DNA of 64,000 nucleotides from Paenibacillus sp. JQZ6Y-1 (lineage in GTDB: Bacteria > Bacillota > Bacilli > Paenibacillales > Paenibacillaceae): contig NZ_JBFDUZ010000004.1 in NCBI RefSeq assembly GCF_040719145.1, positions 124,001 to 188,000 of the forward strand, written 5' to 3'. This document shows, piece after piece, positions 50,332-59,531 of this stretch. The translations under genes and the position numbers were made by a program. Within the stretch, counting starts at the first letter, position 1. Each line of letters opens with the position of its first letter. The notes below the pieces were generated by a model. That model was given only the letters and a program-made list of their open reading frames with translations. It did not search any database and was not told the origin of the DNA.

Positions 50332-52061
50332 CCAGAATGCTTCGTCTATTGCGGCCTTATTATGGGGCCGCAATTTTTATTCTCTTATTAACATTTGTTC
50401 AAACAATGTCTGAACTGTATTTGCCGACCTTGATGGCGGACATTGTGGATACGGGTATTATGAGCGGGAATATTCCGTATATATGGAATATCGGCATTTA
50501 CATGCTAATTGTTGCAGCAATTGGAATGATTTGTTCCATTTCGGCAAGTTTTTTTTCAGCGCGCGTATCGCTCGGCTTCGGACGTGATCTGCGTAGCCGT
50601 ATTTTTGCGCATGTAGAGCATTTTTCGTTACAGGAATTCGATACAATTGGTACCGCTTCCTTAATTACGCGCACGACGAACGATATTACGCAATTGCAGC
50701 AGGTTCTGACCATGATGCTGCGTATGATGCTCATGGCGCCGCTCATGATGCTGGGCGGCATTATTATGGCTGTCTCCAAGCAGGGACAGCTGTCGTTGAT
50801 CTTTATCGTAGCGATTCCGATACTGGGACTGACTATTTGGCTGATCGGACGGCAGGGCTTTCCATTATTCAAGGTGATCCAGCAAAAGCTAGATCGACTG
50901 AATATGGTTATTCGCGAGAATCTGACTGGTATTCGTGTCATCCGTGCCTTTAACCGAGATCGGTATGAAAATACACGCTTTGACGGTGCGAGTCGTGATC
51001 TGGCGGATACCGCCATTCGCGTGAACAAGCTTATGGCATTGATGATGCCAATGATGATGCTGATTCTTGACCTAGTAATTATCGCGATTGTCTGGTTTGG
51101 CAGTATTGAGATTGATCATGGACAGATGCAGGTTGGTGATCTGATGGCATTTGTTCAGTATGCGACCCAGATTCTGTTTTCCTTTCTGATGCTGTCAGCG
51201 ATCTTCATTATGGTGCCACGGGCGATGGCTTCGATCTCGCGTATTAATGAAGTATTGGATATGCAGCCAGACATCGTTGACCCTACGCAACCGACTACGG
51301 CTGGACAAAGTACAACTGCGGCAGTGCTAGAATTTCGTAATGTGGAATTTTATTATCCGGGTGCAGAACAGCCAGCATTGCGTCAGATTTCGTTTACGGC
51401 AAAACGCGGTGAGGTGATCGCGATTATCGGCGGTACTGGCTCAGGCAAATCAACGCTGGTGAATCTGATTCCGCGCTTTTACGATGTGAGCGATGGTTCC
51501 ATTCTGATCAATGGGGTGGATATTCGCGAGATGAAACAAGCAGAGCTGCGCCAACATATTGGTTATGTACCGCAAAAGGCGCTGCTGTTCACAGGCACGA
51601 TTACGGATAATATTCGTTACGGTGCGAGTGAAGCGACAGCGGACGAGATCCGCCATGCGGCTGTCATTGCACAGGCAGATGAGTTTATCTCTGCTATGCC
51701 GGATGGATATGAATCGATGATCGCACAGGGCGGCACAAACGTCTCTGGCGGGCAAAAGCAGCGGCTGTCCATTGCGCGTGCACTGGTGCGTCGCCCAGAG
51801 CTGTATATTTTCGATGATAGCTTCTCAGCACTGGATTTCAAAACGGATGCACGTTTGCGCGCGGCGTTGAAGACGGAAACGACTGATTCTACAGTGCTGA
51901 TGGTCGCGCAGCGAGTGAGTACGGTTCGCGATGCCGATCGCATCATCGTCTTGGATAATGGCGCTATTGTTGGCATGGGCAATCATCACGAATTGATGGA
52001 GCATAGTGAGGTCTATCGTGAAATTGTATCGTCGCAGTTGTCGGAGGAGGAGAGCGCATGA
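50328..52061 (+). CDS. ABC exporter half-transporter with degenerate catalytic site
   Basis: 577 residues: N-terminal six-helix exporter domain and C-terminal ATPase with Walker A GGTGSGKST, signature VSGGQKQR and H-loop-region QRVSTVRDADRI (Gln in place of the usual His). Walker B is YIFDDSFSALD: the catalytic Glu is Asp, and H is Q, so this half hydrolyses ATP poorly. It pairs with the next gene as in LmrCD, TM287/288 and YfiB/YfiC heterodimers, where one site is degenerate. Overlaps both neighbours by four bases. Confidence 0.92.
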   Translation: MTRMLRLLRPYYGAAIFILLLTFVQTMSELYLPTLMADIVDTGIMSGNIPYIWNIGIYMLIVAAIGMICSISASFFSARVSLGFGRDLRSRIFAHVEHFSLQEFDTIGTASLITRTTNDITQLQQVLTMMLRMMLMAPLMMLGGIIMAVSKQGQLSLIFIVAIPILGLTIWLIGRQGFPLFKVIQQKLDRLNMVIRENLTGIRVIRAFNRDRYENTRFDGASRDLADTAIRVNKLMALMMPMMMLILDLVIIAIVWFGSIEIDHGQMQVGDLMAFVQYATQILFSFLMLSAIFIMVPRAMASISRINEVLDMQPDIVDPTQPTTAGQSTTAAVLEFRNVEFYYPGAEQPALRQISFTAKRGEVIAIIGGTGSGKSTLVNLIPRFYDVSDGSILINGVDIREMKQAELRQHIGYVPQKALLFTGTITDNIRYGASEATADEIRHAAVIAQADEFISAMPDGYESMIAQGGTNVSGGQKQRLSIARALVRRPELYIFDDSFSALDFKTDARLRAALKTETTDSTVLMVAQRVSTVRDADRIIVLDNGAIVGMGNHHELMEHSEVYREIVSSQLSEEESA

Positions 52062-53974
52062 ATCAACAGCAACCCAAACGACCACCTTCCCGCAGACCAT
52101 CGGGCGGACCGATGGGAGGACCTCCTGGCGGTCATCCAGGCATGATGATGCCGGGCGATAAACCGAAAAACTTCGGTCGTACGCTCCGCCGATTGCTACG
52201 TTACTTGAAGCCACACCGTTTGCAATTGACGGGTGTGCTGGTGGCGGCAATTTTGAGTACATTGTTTAGTATTATCTCGCCGCGTATTCTAGGGATGGCG
52301 ACGGATGAATTGTTTAACAGTGTGAGCAGTGGGCGAGAGATCAACTTTGGATGGATCTCGCGTTTGCTATTGATGCTCGCTGGATTGTATATATGTAGCG
52401 CCCTCTTTTCGTATATTCAGCAATTCTGGATGGCAGGCATTGCGCAGAATACCGTGTATGAGATGCGCCGCGAGATTAAGCGAAAGCTAACTCGTTTGCC
52501 GCTAAGTTATTATGATCGGCACAGTCATGGCGAGGTGCTGAGCCGTGTAACGAATGATGTGGAAAACATTAATACTACGCTTCAGCAAAGCTTGACCCAA
52601 ACGATCACATCAGCGGTAACGCTGGTCGGTGTCATCATTATGATGCTGTCGCTTAGTCCGCTGATTACGCTGATCACTGTGCTGACGATCCCGCTTAGTC
52701 TGATCGCGACTATCTTCGTTGCCAAACGTTCGCAAAAGCATTTTGCCGGGCAGCAGGCGGCGCTGGGTGAACTGAATGGACATGTGGAAGAAATGTATAC
52801 AGGTCATCCTATCGTCAAAGCATTCGGTCAGGAGCAGCAGTCACTGACGCAGTTTGATACGTTAAATGACCGACTGTATCAATCCGGCTGGCGCGCTCAG
52901 TTTATCTCCGGTATTATCATGCCGCTGATGAACTTTGTAAGCAATATCGGCTATGTGCTGATCTGTGTAGTCGGCGGTATTATGGTAACACGCGGTGCGA
53001 TTGGCATCGGCGGCATTCAGGCGTTTATCCAATATGCACGCCAATTCTCGCAGCCGATTACGCAACTGGCGAATATCACGAATATTATTCAATCGGTGAT
53101 TGCGTCGGCAGAACGCGTATTTGAAGTGCTGGATGAGCAGGAGGAGGTACAGCCTGCACCAGCTGCTGCGGAAGTCGATTCTGATTCTATAGGGAAAACG
53201 TCGGCTACGACGGTTGGTAGTCAGCGTGCAGTCCGTGGAGATGTGACCTTCGAGCATGTGCAGTTCGGCTACAAGCCGGAGCAACTGCTGATCGGTGATA
53301 TGAGTATCAGCGTGCAGGCAGGGCAGACGGTAGCGATTGTAGGACCGACTGGTGCGGGCAAGACGACGCTGATCAATCTGCTGATGCGGTTCTATGAGCT
53401 GAACGGCGGTCGCATTATGATTGACGAGCGTGACATTACGGATATGCCGCGCGGAGAACTGCGCAGTCTGTTCGGTATGGTGCTACAAGACACATGGTTG
53501 TTCAGTGGTACGATTCGCGACAATATCGCTTATGGGCGAGAAGGCGCGAGTATGGAGCAGGTTGTACAGGCAGCCGAAGCGGCACGGGCGGATCATTTTA
53601 TCCGTACGCTGCCGGATGGATACGATACGGTGCTGAATGAGGAAGCGTCGAATATTTCACAAGGACAAAAGCAATTGCTGACCATCGCGCGCGCCATTCT
53701 GGCTGATCCGTCGATTCTGATTTTGGATGAAGCGACCAGCAGTGTCGATACGAGAACCGAAGTGCTGATCCAGCAAGCGATGAACGAGCTGATGCGGGAT
53801 CGCACCAGCTTCGTAATTGCCCACCGCTTGTCCACGATTCGCGGTGCCGATCTGATTCTGGTGATGAATCATGGCGAAGTGATCGAGCAAGGTACGCATG
53901 ACCAGCTGCTAGAGCAAAACGGCTTTTATGCGGATCTGTATAACAGTCAGTTTTCCGATCAGGCGGTTGGTTGA
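52058..53974 (+). CDS. ABC exporter half-transporter with intact catalytic site
   Basis: 638 residues, overlapping the previous stop by four bases. A ~45-residue Pro/Gly/Met-rich N-terminal tail precedes the six-helix domain; the ATPase has Walker A GPTGAGKTT, Walker B LILDEATSSVD (catalytic Glu present) and AHRLSTIR (H-loop), while its signature is ISQGQKQL rather than SGGQ. This is the active partner of the heterodimer; the non-consensus signature faces the degenerate site. Likely exports drugs or lipids. Confidence 0.92.
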   Translation: MNQQQPKRPPSRRPSGGPMGGPPGGHPGMMMPGDKPKNFGRTLRRLLRYLKPHRLQLTGVLVAAILSTLFSIISPRILGMATDELFNSVSSGREINFGWISRLLLMLAGLYICSALFSYIQQFWMAGIAQNTVYEMRREIKRKLTRLPLSYYDRHSHGEVLSRVTNDVENINTTLQQSLTQTITSAVTLVGVIIMMLSLSPLITLITVLTIPLSLIATIFVAKRSQKHFAGQQAALGELNGHVEEMYTGHPIVKAFGQEQQSLTQFDTLNDRLYQSGWRAQFISGIIMPLMNFVSNIGYVLICVVGGIMVTRGAIGIGGIQAFIQYARQFSQPITQLANITNIIQSVIASAERVFEVLDEQEEVQPAPAAAEVDSDSIGKTSATTVGSQRAVRGDVTFEHVQFGYKPEQLLIGDMSISVQAGQTVAIVGPTGAGKTTLINLLMRFYELNGGRIMIDERDITDMPRGELRSLFGMVLQDTWLFSGTIRDNIAYGREGASMEQVVQAAEAARADHFIRTLPDGYDTVLNEEASNISQGQKQLLTIARAILADPSILILDEATSSVDTRTEVLIQQAMNELMRDRTSFVIAHRLSTIRGADLILVMNHGEVIEQGTHDQLLEQNGFYADLYNSQFSDQAVG

Positions 53975-54073
53975 CGTGGGAATGCTTCATTGAGAAGGAT
54001 GATGGAGCATGGTGAGGTATAGTGAACAGGATGAAGAATAGGTAATACAGTACTTGGAAAAAGGCTAGACTTG

Positions 54074-54121
54074 TCCCGCTGACTGACAGCTTATCTGCTG
54101 ATTGGTCGGCGGGATTTTTTG
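54074..54121 (+). terminator. Terminator of the MarR-ABC operon
   Basis: TCCCGCTGAC pairs with GTCGGCGGGA across a 21-base loop, then six Ts. Confidence 0.85.
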
Positions 54122-54141
54122 TGAAGGAAGTCGTACAATAA

Positions 54142-54207
54142 GGATGGGAGACGCTGGCATATTCTCCGCTTCCGCTGGATTATTTAGCTCGCTGAGTTAG
54201 GATGTAG
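54142..54207 (+). repeat. Duplicated 3' end of the neighbouring gene
   Basis: These 66 bases match 54621-54686 (the end of the 135-residue gene and the start of the convergent alkA end) with few differences. The copy is cut off from any start codon and marks a local duplication or a partial deletion of a second gene copy. Confidence 0.85.
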
Positions 54208-54208
54208 C

Positions 54209-54240
54209 TGATGTAAGTGATGTAAGTGATGTAAGTGATA
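54209..54240 (+). repeat. Three 9-base tandem repeats TGATGTAAG
   Basis: TGATGTAAG occurs three times in a row from 54209, just before the hypothetical gene's ribosome site. Confidence 0.8.
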
Positions 54241-54266
54241 GATAGGATGGAAAGGGAGTAGAGAAT

Positions 54267-54674
54267 ATGGATCAACATGATCAACGAGACGATATCCTTA
54301 CCTATGAGCAGCGGAATATCTATGTATATTCGCTGGGGCATTCCTTGTTTCCGCTGGATTGGGAATTGTGCTTTTACGATATTACGGAGTACAAGGATAT
54401 GTTAGCGCGCAAATATGCGCTGTCTGAGCAAAGGTATGAACACGTCACTGGCGGTCTGGATCGTATCTATACGGAGATCGACGGTTTGCTGCGATTGGCG
54501 CTTGAAGATGCGCAAGCGACGACACCGACTGCATTGCGCTGTCCGCCGCTAATGATGGCTTTGCCACGCGGAGATGCCAGTGGGCGTGCTGATTTTGTCA
54601 TTATATTGAAGCTGGAAGCGGATGGAGAGACGCTGGTATATTCTCCGCTTCCACTGGATTATTTAGCCCGCTGA
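54267..54674 (+). CDS. Hypothetical 135-residue protein
   Basis: AAAGGGAG lies eight bases before ATG. No family recognised: an acidic N-terminus (DQHDQRDDILTYEQRNIYVYSLGHSLFPLD), then a helical section and a C-terminal beta segment (GRADFVIILKLEADGETLVYSPLPLDYLA). A damaged copy of its end lies upstream at 54142. Its stop is one base from that of the convergent alkA. Confidence 0.7.
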   Translation: MDQHDQRDDILTYEQRNIYVYSLGHSLFPLDWELCFYDITEYKDMLARKYALSEQRYEHVTGGLDRIYTEIDGLLRLALEDAQATTPTALRCPPLMMALPRGDASGRADFVIILKLEADGETLVYSPLPLDYLAR

Positions 54675-54675
54675 G

Positions 54676-55383
54676 TTAGGATGTAGAGTCATTTGGCACA
54701 TCATAATCGGCAAAACGCTTGCCCGAATCGACCCAGCCGATATTGATCGCTTCCCACAGGTAAATGGACGCGGCGGTTGGATATGCTGTCCAGTTGATCT
54801 CATGCTGCTGGGTGTAGCTACCATCTTGGCGTTCTTCCATGCCATGCAGCCAACGGGCGGCGCGCTGCAATCCGGCATCGCCGTGCGAGAGAATCCCCGT
54901 ACGACCGAGGCTGAAAATCAGAAACATTTCTGCTGTCCAGCGTCCAATACCTTTAACCGCAATCAGCGCCTTCATCACTTCCTGATCAGATAGCTCATCC
55001 AACCGTTCTAGCGGTAGCATCCCCTCCTGTACATGATGGCACAGATCGCGGATATAGCGGATTTTGAACATAGATACGCCAACTTCGCGTAGCTGCTCGT
55101 CGCTCAATTGGCTGATTGTATCGGCATTCATAGGATCGCCGCATAGCTCCACGACACGTCCCCAGATGGTGGCGGCAGCTTTGACAGACAATTGCTGTGA
55201 AATAATAGACGAGACGAGTGACATAAATGGATCGGCGCGCAGCGGAATATCCAGCGGTCCGATCAATTGGATCAATCGCCCTAGCACAGGATCGGCTTGC
55301 ATCAGTTGGCGCATCTGCTCATGATCGAGAGAGAGCTGTAATGTAGCTGGCTTGCGATTAGTATGTGTATGATGTTCAGACAT
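54676..55383 (-). CDS. alkA: DNA-3-methyladenine glycosylase II (AlkA type)
   Basis: 235 residues, ATG 55383 with AGGAGG upstream. HhH-GPD fold: FMSLVSSIISQQLSVKAAATIWGR, then the helix-hairpin-helix VKGIGRWTAEMFLIFSLGR, and SHGDAGLQRA with the catalytic aspartate. It excises alkylated bases from DNA. The ends of this gene and the convergent gene are separated by one base. Confidence 0.92.
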   Translation of the reverse strand: MSEHHTHTNRKPATLQLSLDHEQMRQLMQADPVLGRLIQLIGPLDIPLRADPFMSLVSSIISQQLSVKAAATIWGRVVELCGDPMNADTISQLSDEQLREVGVSMFKIRYIRDLCHHVQEGMLPLERLDELSDQEVMKALIAVKGIGRWTAEMFLIFSLGRTGILSHGDAGLQRAARWLHGMEERQDGSYTQQHEINWTAYPTAASIYLWEAINIGWVDSGKRFADYDVPNDSTS

Positions 55384-55732
55384 GTTGATGCCTCCTATAT
55401 AGAGTTTGGTTGAAGAATGAGCATGTTCTTTTGGCGTACTTCTGACGAGAGGGCTTCTTGCTGGTTAATACGTTGATCATACCAATCAGCATCCATAGAG
55501 GTGCTCGGCACGAACGTTGTACTTTTATATTGTATCGTAAAAAGGAACGGCATACAGAACACGATCATACATCGAAAGACTCCTAATCTGCATAATACCT
55601 ACAGAAATTAGGCATTACACTCTATGTCGCCGTAGCGCGGTTGACTGCATCCCAACAAATACAGTTCCTATATATCAATGAGAGTCAGAAGAAATTGTGA
55701 AAAACTAAGGATAATACCAAGGAGGTTATGAA
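55384..55732. other. Divergent intergenic region
   Basis: About 350 bases without a gene or clear hairpin; promoters of alkA and the APH-type kinase are expected here. Confidence 0.4.
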
Positions 55733-56716
55733 ATGGAAAGAGCTATTATCCCATTGTTTCAGCCAGCAATCTTACACGAAGCAGCAAAACGCTTCGGAAT
55801 GAATATAGAGAAACTACACAATCTTCACGGTTTTCAAAACTTTGTGTTTGAATCGTTTGGACAGAACAAACCACTTATTTTGCGCATCGCGCATCAATCT
55901 CATCGCTCTGCTGAGATGGTGGAAGGAGAATTAGAGTGGGTGAACTATCTTTATGAACATGGAGTACCTTGTGCGAAACCAGTAGCTTCATTAGCTGGTA
56001 GATTTGTAGAATGTATTGAAATGAGTGATTCTTATTTTGTTGCATGTGCTTTTGAAAAGCTAGAGGGGCATATTCCTCCTTCATACGAAAACAATCCTGT
56101 TCTATACCAAGAATTAGGGGAAATAACTGGTAAAATTCATGCGTTATCGAAAAGCTATCGACCTTCATCACCAACACATAGACGGTATGAGTGGCATGAT
56201 AATCATTATCTTCGTAGAGTGAAAAACTATGTTCCTATCGAATTGGAAATCGTTCACAAAAGATTTGAACAGCTTTTACAAGATCTACAGTCTTTACCCA
56301 AAAATAAAAATACATATGGACTGATCCATGGTGATATAAGTCTTGGGAATTTTCTTGTGAAGCAAGGAAGTGTATCCATAATCGACTTTGATGAGTGCGA
56401 ATACGGTTGGTATATGAGTGACATAGCGATTGCACTTTTTTATGCGACTCCATTACCTAGTTGGAGAGGAGAAACAAAGCGTTTAGAAGTAGCGCGTCAT
56501 TTCTACGAACATTTCATGGAGGGCTATAGCAGGGAGAATCATTTAGAAGCATATCAATTGAAATATCTACCGGTATTACTCAAATTACGCGAGATGGTGC
56601 TATTCTCTGCTATCTATCGTAGTTTGCATCCAGATTTGATGGACGATTGGACAAAAGATTACATTCGTTTTGCCAAAGAGAATATCGAGCAAAGCCGTCC
56701 TTATCTTTCTTTATAA
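55733..56716 (+). CDS. APH-fold phosphotransferase
   Basis: 327 residues, AAGGAGG ten bases before ATG. Kinase-like fold of the aminoglycoside/choline type: FVFESFGQNKPLILRIAH (with ATP-anchoring Lys/Arg strand), catalytic loop LIHGDISLGNFLV (Brenner's HGDxxxxN) and metal site IIDFDECEYGWYMSDIA. It is more AT-rich than its neighbours. Could modify an aminoglycoside or a metabolite (homoserine/methylthioribose-type); substrate unknown. Confidence 0.88.
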   Translation: MERAIIPLFQPAILHEAAKRFGMNIEKLHNLHGFQNFVFESFGQNKPLILRIAHQSHRSAEMVEGELEWVNYLYEHGVPCAKPVASLAGRFVECIEMSDSYFVACAFEKLEGHIPPSYENNPVLYQELGEITGKIHALSKSYRPSSPTHRRYEWHDNHYLRRVKNYVPIELEIVHKRFEQLLQDLQSLPKNKNTYGLIHGDISLGNFLVKQGSVSIIDFDECEYGWYMSDIAIALFYATPLPSWRGETKRLEVARHFYEHFMEGYSRENHLEAYQLKYLPVLLKLREMVLFSAIYRSLHPDLMDDWTKDYIRFAKENIEQSRPYLSL

Positions 56717-56764
56717 GATATTAGGTATACGTTTTTAGTTTTTATATAGAAAGGGAGGGGATGT

Positions 56765-56938
56765 ATGGGACGGATTGTCAATCCAAAGGCAACCGTTCAT
56801 TTTGGAACGATTCGTGTGTTGACCTCCAGCCTAAACATTTGCGAGGTCTGCCATTATTGTCTGAATCGCCGCGTCTGGTACGTCAAAGGCGATTTCCATC
56901 GACATCGCCGTTCGTTAGGCATTTGTACTGTCTGGTAG
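56765..56938 (+). CDS. 57-residue Cys-rich basic protein
   Basis: GGGAGGGG lies just upstream of ATG 56765. The peptide MGRIVNPKATVHFGTIRVL then SLNICEVCHYCLNRRVWY and a His/Arg-rich tail (FHRHRRS, GICTVW) has four Cys, CEVCHYC plus one more, suggesting a small metal-binding fold. It is too short to be called easily, but has an ideal ribosome site, a clean stop and ordered composition; an overlapping frame from 56761 is less protein-like. Function unknown. Confidence 0.6.
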   Translation: MGRIVNPKATVHFGTIRVLTSSLNICEVCHYCLNRRVWYVKGDFHRHRRSLGICTVW

Positions 56939-56971
56939 AATCAGGTTTTTCGTTCCACTGAAAAGTATGAA

Positions 56972-57011
56972 AAAAGAAGCTTTTTCTCTGTATGGAGAAA
57001 AAGCTTCTTTT
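56972..57011. terminator. Perfect-stem terminator, both directions
   Basis: AAAAGAAGCTTTTTCTC pairs with GAGAAAAAGCTTCTTTT around TGTATG; 17-bp perfect stem between convergent genes. Confidence 0.92.
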
Positions 57012-57095
57012 ATTGAATCAGATGCTATATGGATTGGGTTATGGTTACTAGAAGCATTTGACCTAACATCCAAATATACAGCGTCTGACGCGGAA

Positions 57096-57962
57096 TCAGT
57101 GAATGCTTTTCTTCTCGAAATTGCCGCCGATAACCTCGCTCACATGCTCAACAGCAAGGAAGGCAGTAGGATCGACATCGTGCACAATATTGCGCAGTTT
57201 GGCAAGCTCCAAACGGCTGACCACGCAGTAGATCATTTGCGTATCTTCGCCGGAATATCCGCCTCTAGCATACATGAATGTGGTGCTGCGACCGAGACGG
57301 TCCATGATCGCCTGCGAAATCTCATTGTATTCCTGCGAGATGATCGTAACCGATTTGGATTCTTCCAGACCCTCTACCACAATATCCATGACTTTTGCCG
57401 CGATATAGTAGGTGAAGATGGAGAACATTGCGGAATCCCAGCCGAATACAAAGCCTGCCGCGGTAAAGATGAAGATATTGATAATCATGACGATCTGACC
57501 GACCGGCATGTGGAACTTTTTGGAGAGCAGAATCGCTACAATCTCGGTTCCATCCAAGGAACCGCCGAAGCGAATAACAAGACCAATCCCGAAGCCGAGA
57601 ATGACGCCGCCAAACATACTGGCGAGCATTTTGTCATCGGTGAGTGCCGGTACATGGTGCAGATAAGCGGTCATCGACGACATGACGGCGATACCGTATA
57701 GGGTAGATACAGCGAACGTTTTACCGATCTGTTTATACCCGATAATCAGAAACGGCACGTTGATAATGAAGATGAAGATACCGAGCTGGACTGTACTAAG
57801 CTCGGACAGGATAATCGAGATACCGGTAATACCGCCATCGATCACGCTGTTAGGGATCAGGAAAATTTCGAGTGCTACCGCCATCAGAACGGCGCCGGTC
57901 GTGATAAAGATAAACTTGGCTAGCAATTGGGTCAACGACATTTTACGGTGTTTTCTTGGCAT
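57096..57962 (-). CDS. YitT family membrane protein
   Basis: 288 residues from ATG 57962 (MPRKHRKMSLTQLL); a TTG two codons earlier is possible. Five to six helices (FIFITTGAVLMAVALEIFLIPNSVIDGGITGISIILSE; FGGSLDGTEIVAILLS) and a C-terminal DUF2179 domain (KSVTIISQEYNEISQAIMDRLGRSTTFMYARGGYSGEDTQMIYCVVSRLEL) identify the YitT family; function poorly known. Monocistronic. Confidence 0.92.
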   Translation of the reverse strand: MPRKHRKMSLTQLLAKFIFITTGAVLMAVALEIFLIPNSVIDGGITGISIILSELSTVQLGIFIFIINVPFLIIGYKQIGKTFAVSTLYGIAVMSSMTAYLHHVPALTDDKMLASMFGGVILGFGIGLVIRFGGSLDGTEIVAILLSKKFHMPVGQIVMIINIFIFTAAGFVFGWDSAMFSIFTYYIAAKVMDIVVEGLEESKSVTIISQEYNEISQAIMDRLGRSTTFMYARGGYSGEDTQMIYCVVSRLELAKLRNIVHDVDPTAFLAVEHVSEVIGGNFEKKSIH

Positions 57963-58386
57963 ACACAATCCTCATTTCCAGAATAGTTTGGCAGGATTGT
58001 TGATTAATTCCATAGCGCTGCGTGGAGTTCCGGATTACGAAAGTTACATCAGCGAACAAGTGACCGACCGCCGGATTACCGCAATATCTGTCTCTGTAGG
58101 GCTCCAATCTGTAACCGGAAGCGGCTTTATCGAACTACTCAACAAACATTTTATCTTTAAATTGTAATGATAATCTACCTATATAAATTATAGCATAAAA
58201 AATCGTGCAAACCCAATAAAACGCAAAATTTAATCGATTTTTTGCAAAAAAGCCAGATTTAACGAACAATTTACATTATATCGCAACAAGGCACGCAAAA
58301 TATACGCCAATGTCGCAAAATCATATAAAAAAATCATATCGTCGGTACGTTGTCATGTACCAATGAGTCAAAAGGGGGGTTATACG
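57963..58386. other. Intergenic region, divergent
   Basis: About 420 bases; no gene supported. Bases 58000-58160 have normal coding-like composition, and 58180-58340 are AT-rich promoter-like. Confidence 0.4.
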
Positions 58387-59289
58387 ATGTACGAGAAAGG
58401 GCTTTTTATTTATAACGGCAATGCTGGTTCGGTTGATGAGGGACAGCTGGGTATGGTGCTTGGTATTCTATCGCCTGAGCTGCCAGAGCTGAATGTACGG
58501 CGTACCTCTAAGCCGGGTGAAGCGAAGCAGATCTGTCGCGATTTGGGTGAGCAATATGATGTAGTGTATATTTTTGGCGGTGACGGTACAGTGCATGAGT
58601 GCATTAACGGTCTAGCCGATTTGGAGCATCCACCGGTGATCGGCGTACTGCCGGGTGGTACATGCAACGACTTTTCTCGCGCGCTGCTGATGCCGCAGCA
58701 GTTGCAGCGCGCGGCGGAGGCGTTGATCCTGCGCCATACACGAACACTGGATATTGGTACGGCGAACGGTCATTATTTTACGAATTTCTATGGGGTCGGG
58801 CTGATCTCGGAAACGTCGCAAAATATCAATACCGATATGAAGGGTGCATTTGGCAAGCTGAGTTATTTTCTGAGTACGCTGCAAACGGTGCGGACCGCGC
58901 AGCAATTTCATTTCCAGCTGGAGTATGACGAAGGAGAACTGTCCGGCGAAGCGGTGATGATCTATGCGGCAAATGGACGTTATCTCGGTACCAATCCATT
59001 GCCATTTCATGATGAGTCGTTACAGGATGGGCTGCTTGATGTGCTCGTGATCCGCGAAGCAGGATTGCCGCTGCTGCGCGAGCTGCTTAGCCGCAAGGTA
59101 CCGGGAGAATGGACACCGCAAAATGACAATATTCAATATATCCGCACTTCGCGCCTGCATCTGATCACCGACAAGCCGATGGCAGCGGACACGGATGGAG
59201 AGATTTATTTGGAAACACCGGGCAAGCTGGGTGTGTTGCCGGGCAAGCTAACTTTTCTCGTCGGTGAACCGGGAGATGTCGGTGCATAA
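58387..59289 (+). CDS. YegS/BmrU/DgkB-like lipid kinase
   Basis: 300 residues from ATG 58387 (MYEKGLFIYNGNAG), AAAGGGGGG upstream. Diacylglycerol kinase catalytic motifs FGGDGTVHECINGL (about 65-78) and VLPGGTCNDFSRAL (about 90-103), and a C-terminal beta sandwich (ADTDGEIYLETP). It phosphorylates diacylglycerol or a related lipid. Monocistronic. Confidence 0.92.
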   Translation: MYEKGLFIYNGNAGSVDEGQLGMVLGILSPELPELNVRRTSKPGEAKQICRDLGEQYDVVYIFGGDGTVHECINGLADLEHPPVIGVLPGGTCNDFSRALLMPQQLQRAAEALILRHTRTLDIGTANGHYFTNFYGVGLISETSQNINTDMKGAFGKLSYFLSTLQTVRTAQQFHFQLEYDEGELSGEAVMIYAANGRYLGTNPLPFHDESLQDGLLDVLVIREAGLPLLRELLSRKVPGEWTPQNDNIQYIRTSRLHLITDKPMAADTDGEIYLETPGKLGVLPGKLTFLVGEPGDVGA

Positions 59290-59531
59290 TGGTGGCATGA
59301 TGTGCACGTATTGAGCTTCCAGTAAATGACTGTGGAACATCCCGCGCGCTTCCCTCATAATAGAAACAAGCCGTATGGTATGCCGACAGTACGCTTCTCC
59401 GTATGAAGCCATTGCCGGAATCACATGCCTTCTGGATCGCCATTCGTCGCCATTGCTTGCTTTATAGCAACCGATTGCGACAGGCACAGCTGCGGACTGA
59501 TTGAGCAAACAAACTGGGGGAATCAAACGCA

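Noticed and set aside
56761..56961. 66-codon frame overlapping the small Cys-rich protein
   Set aside because: Start lies inside the ribosome site region; composition is less protein-like than the 56765 frame.
57682..58167. 161-codon frame opposite the yitT start
   Set aside because: Mostly antisense to yitT; no ribosome site or recognisable domain.
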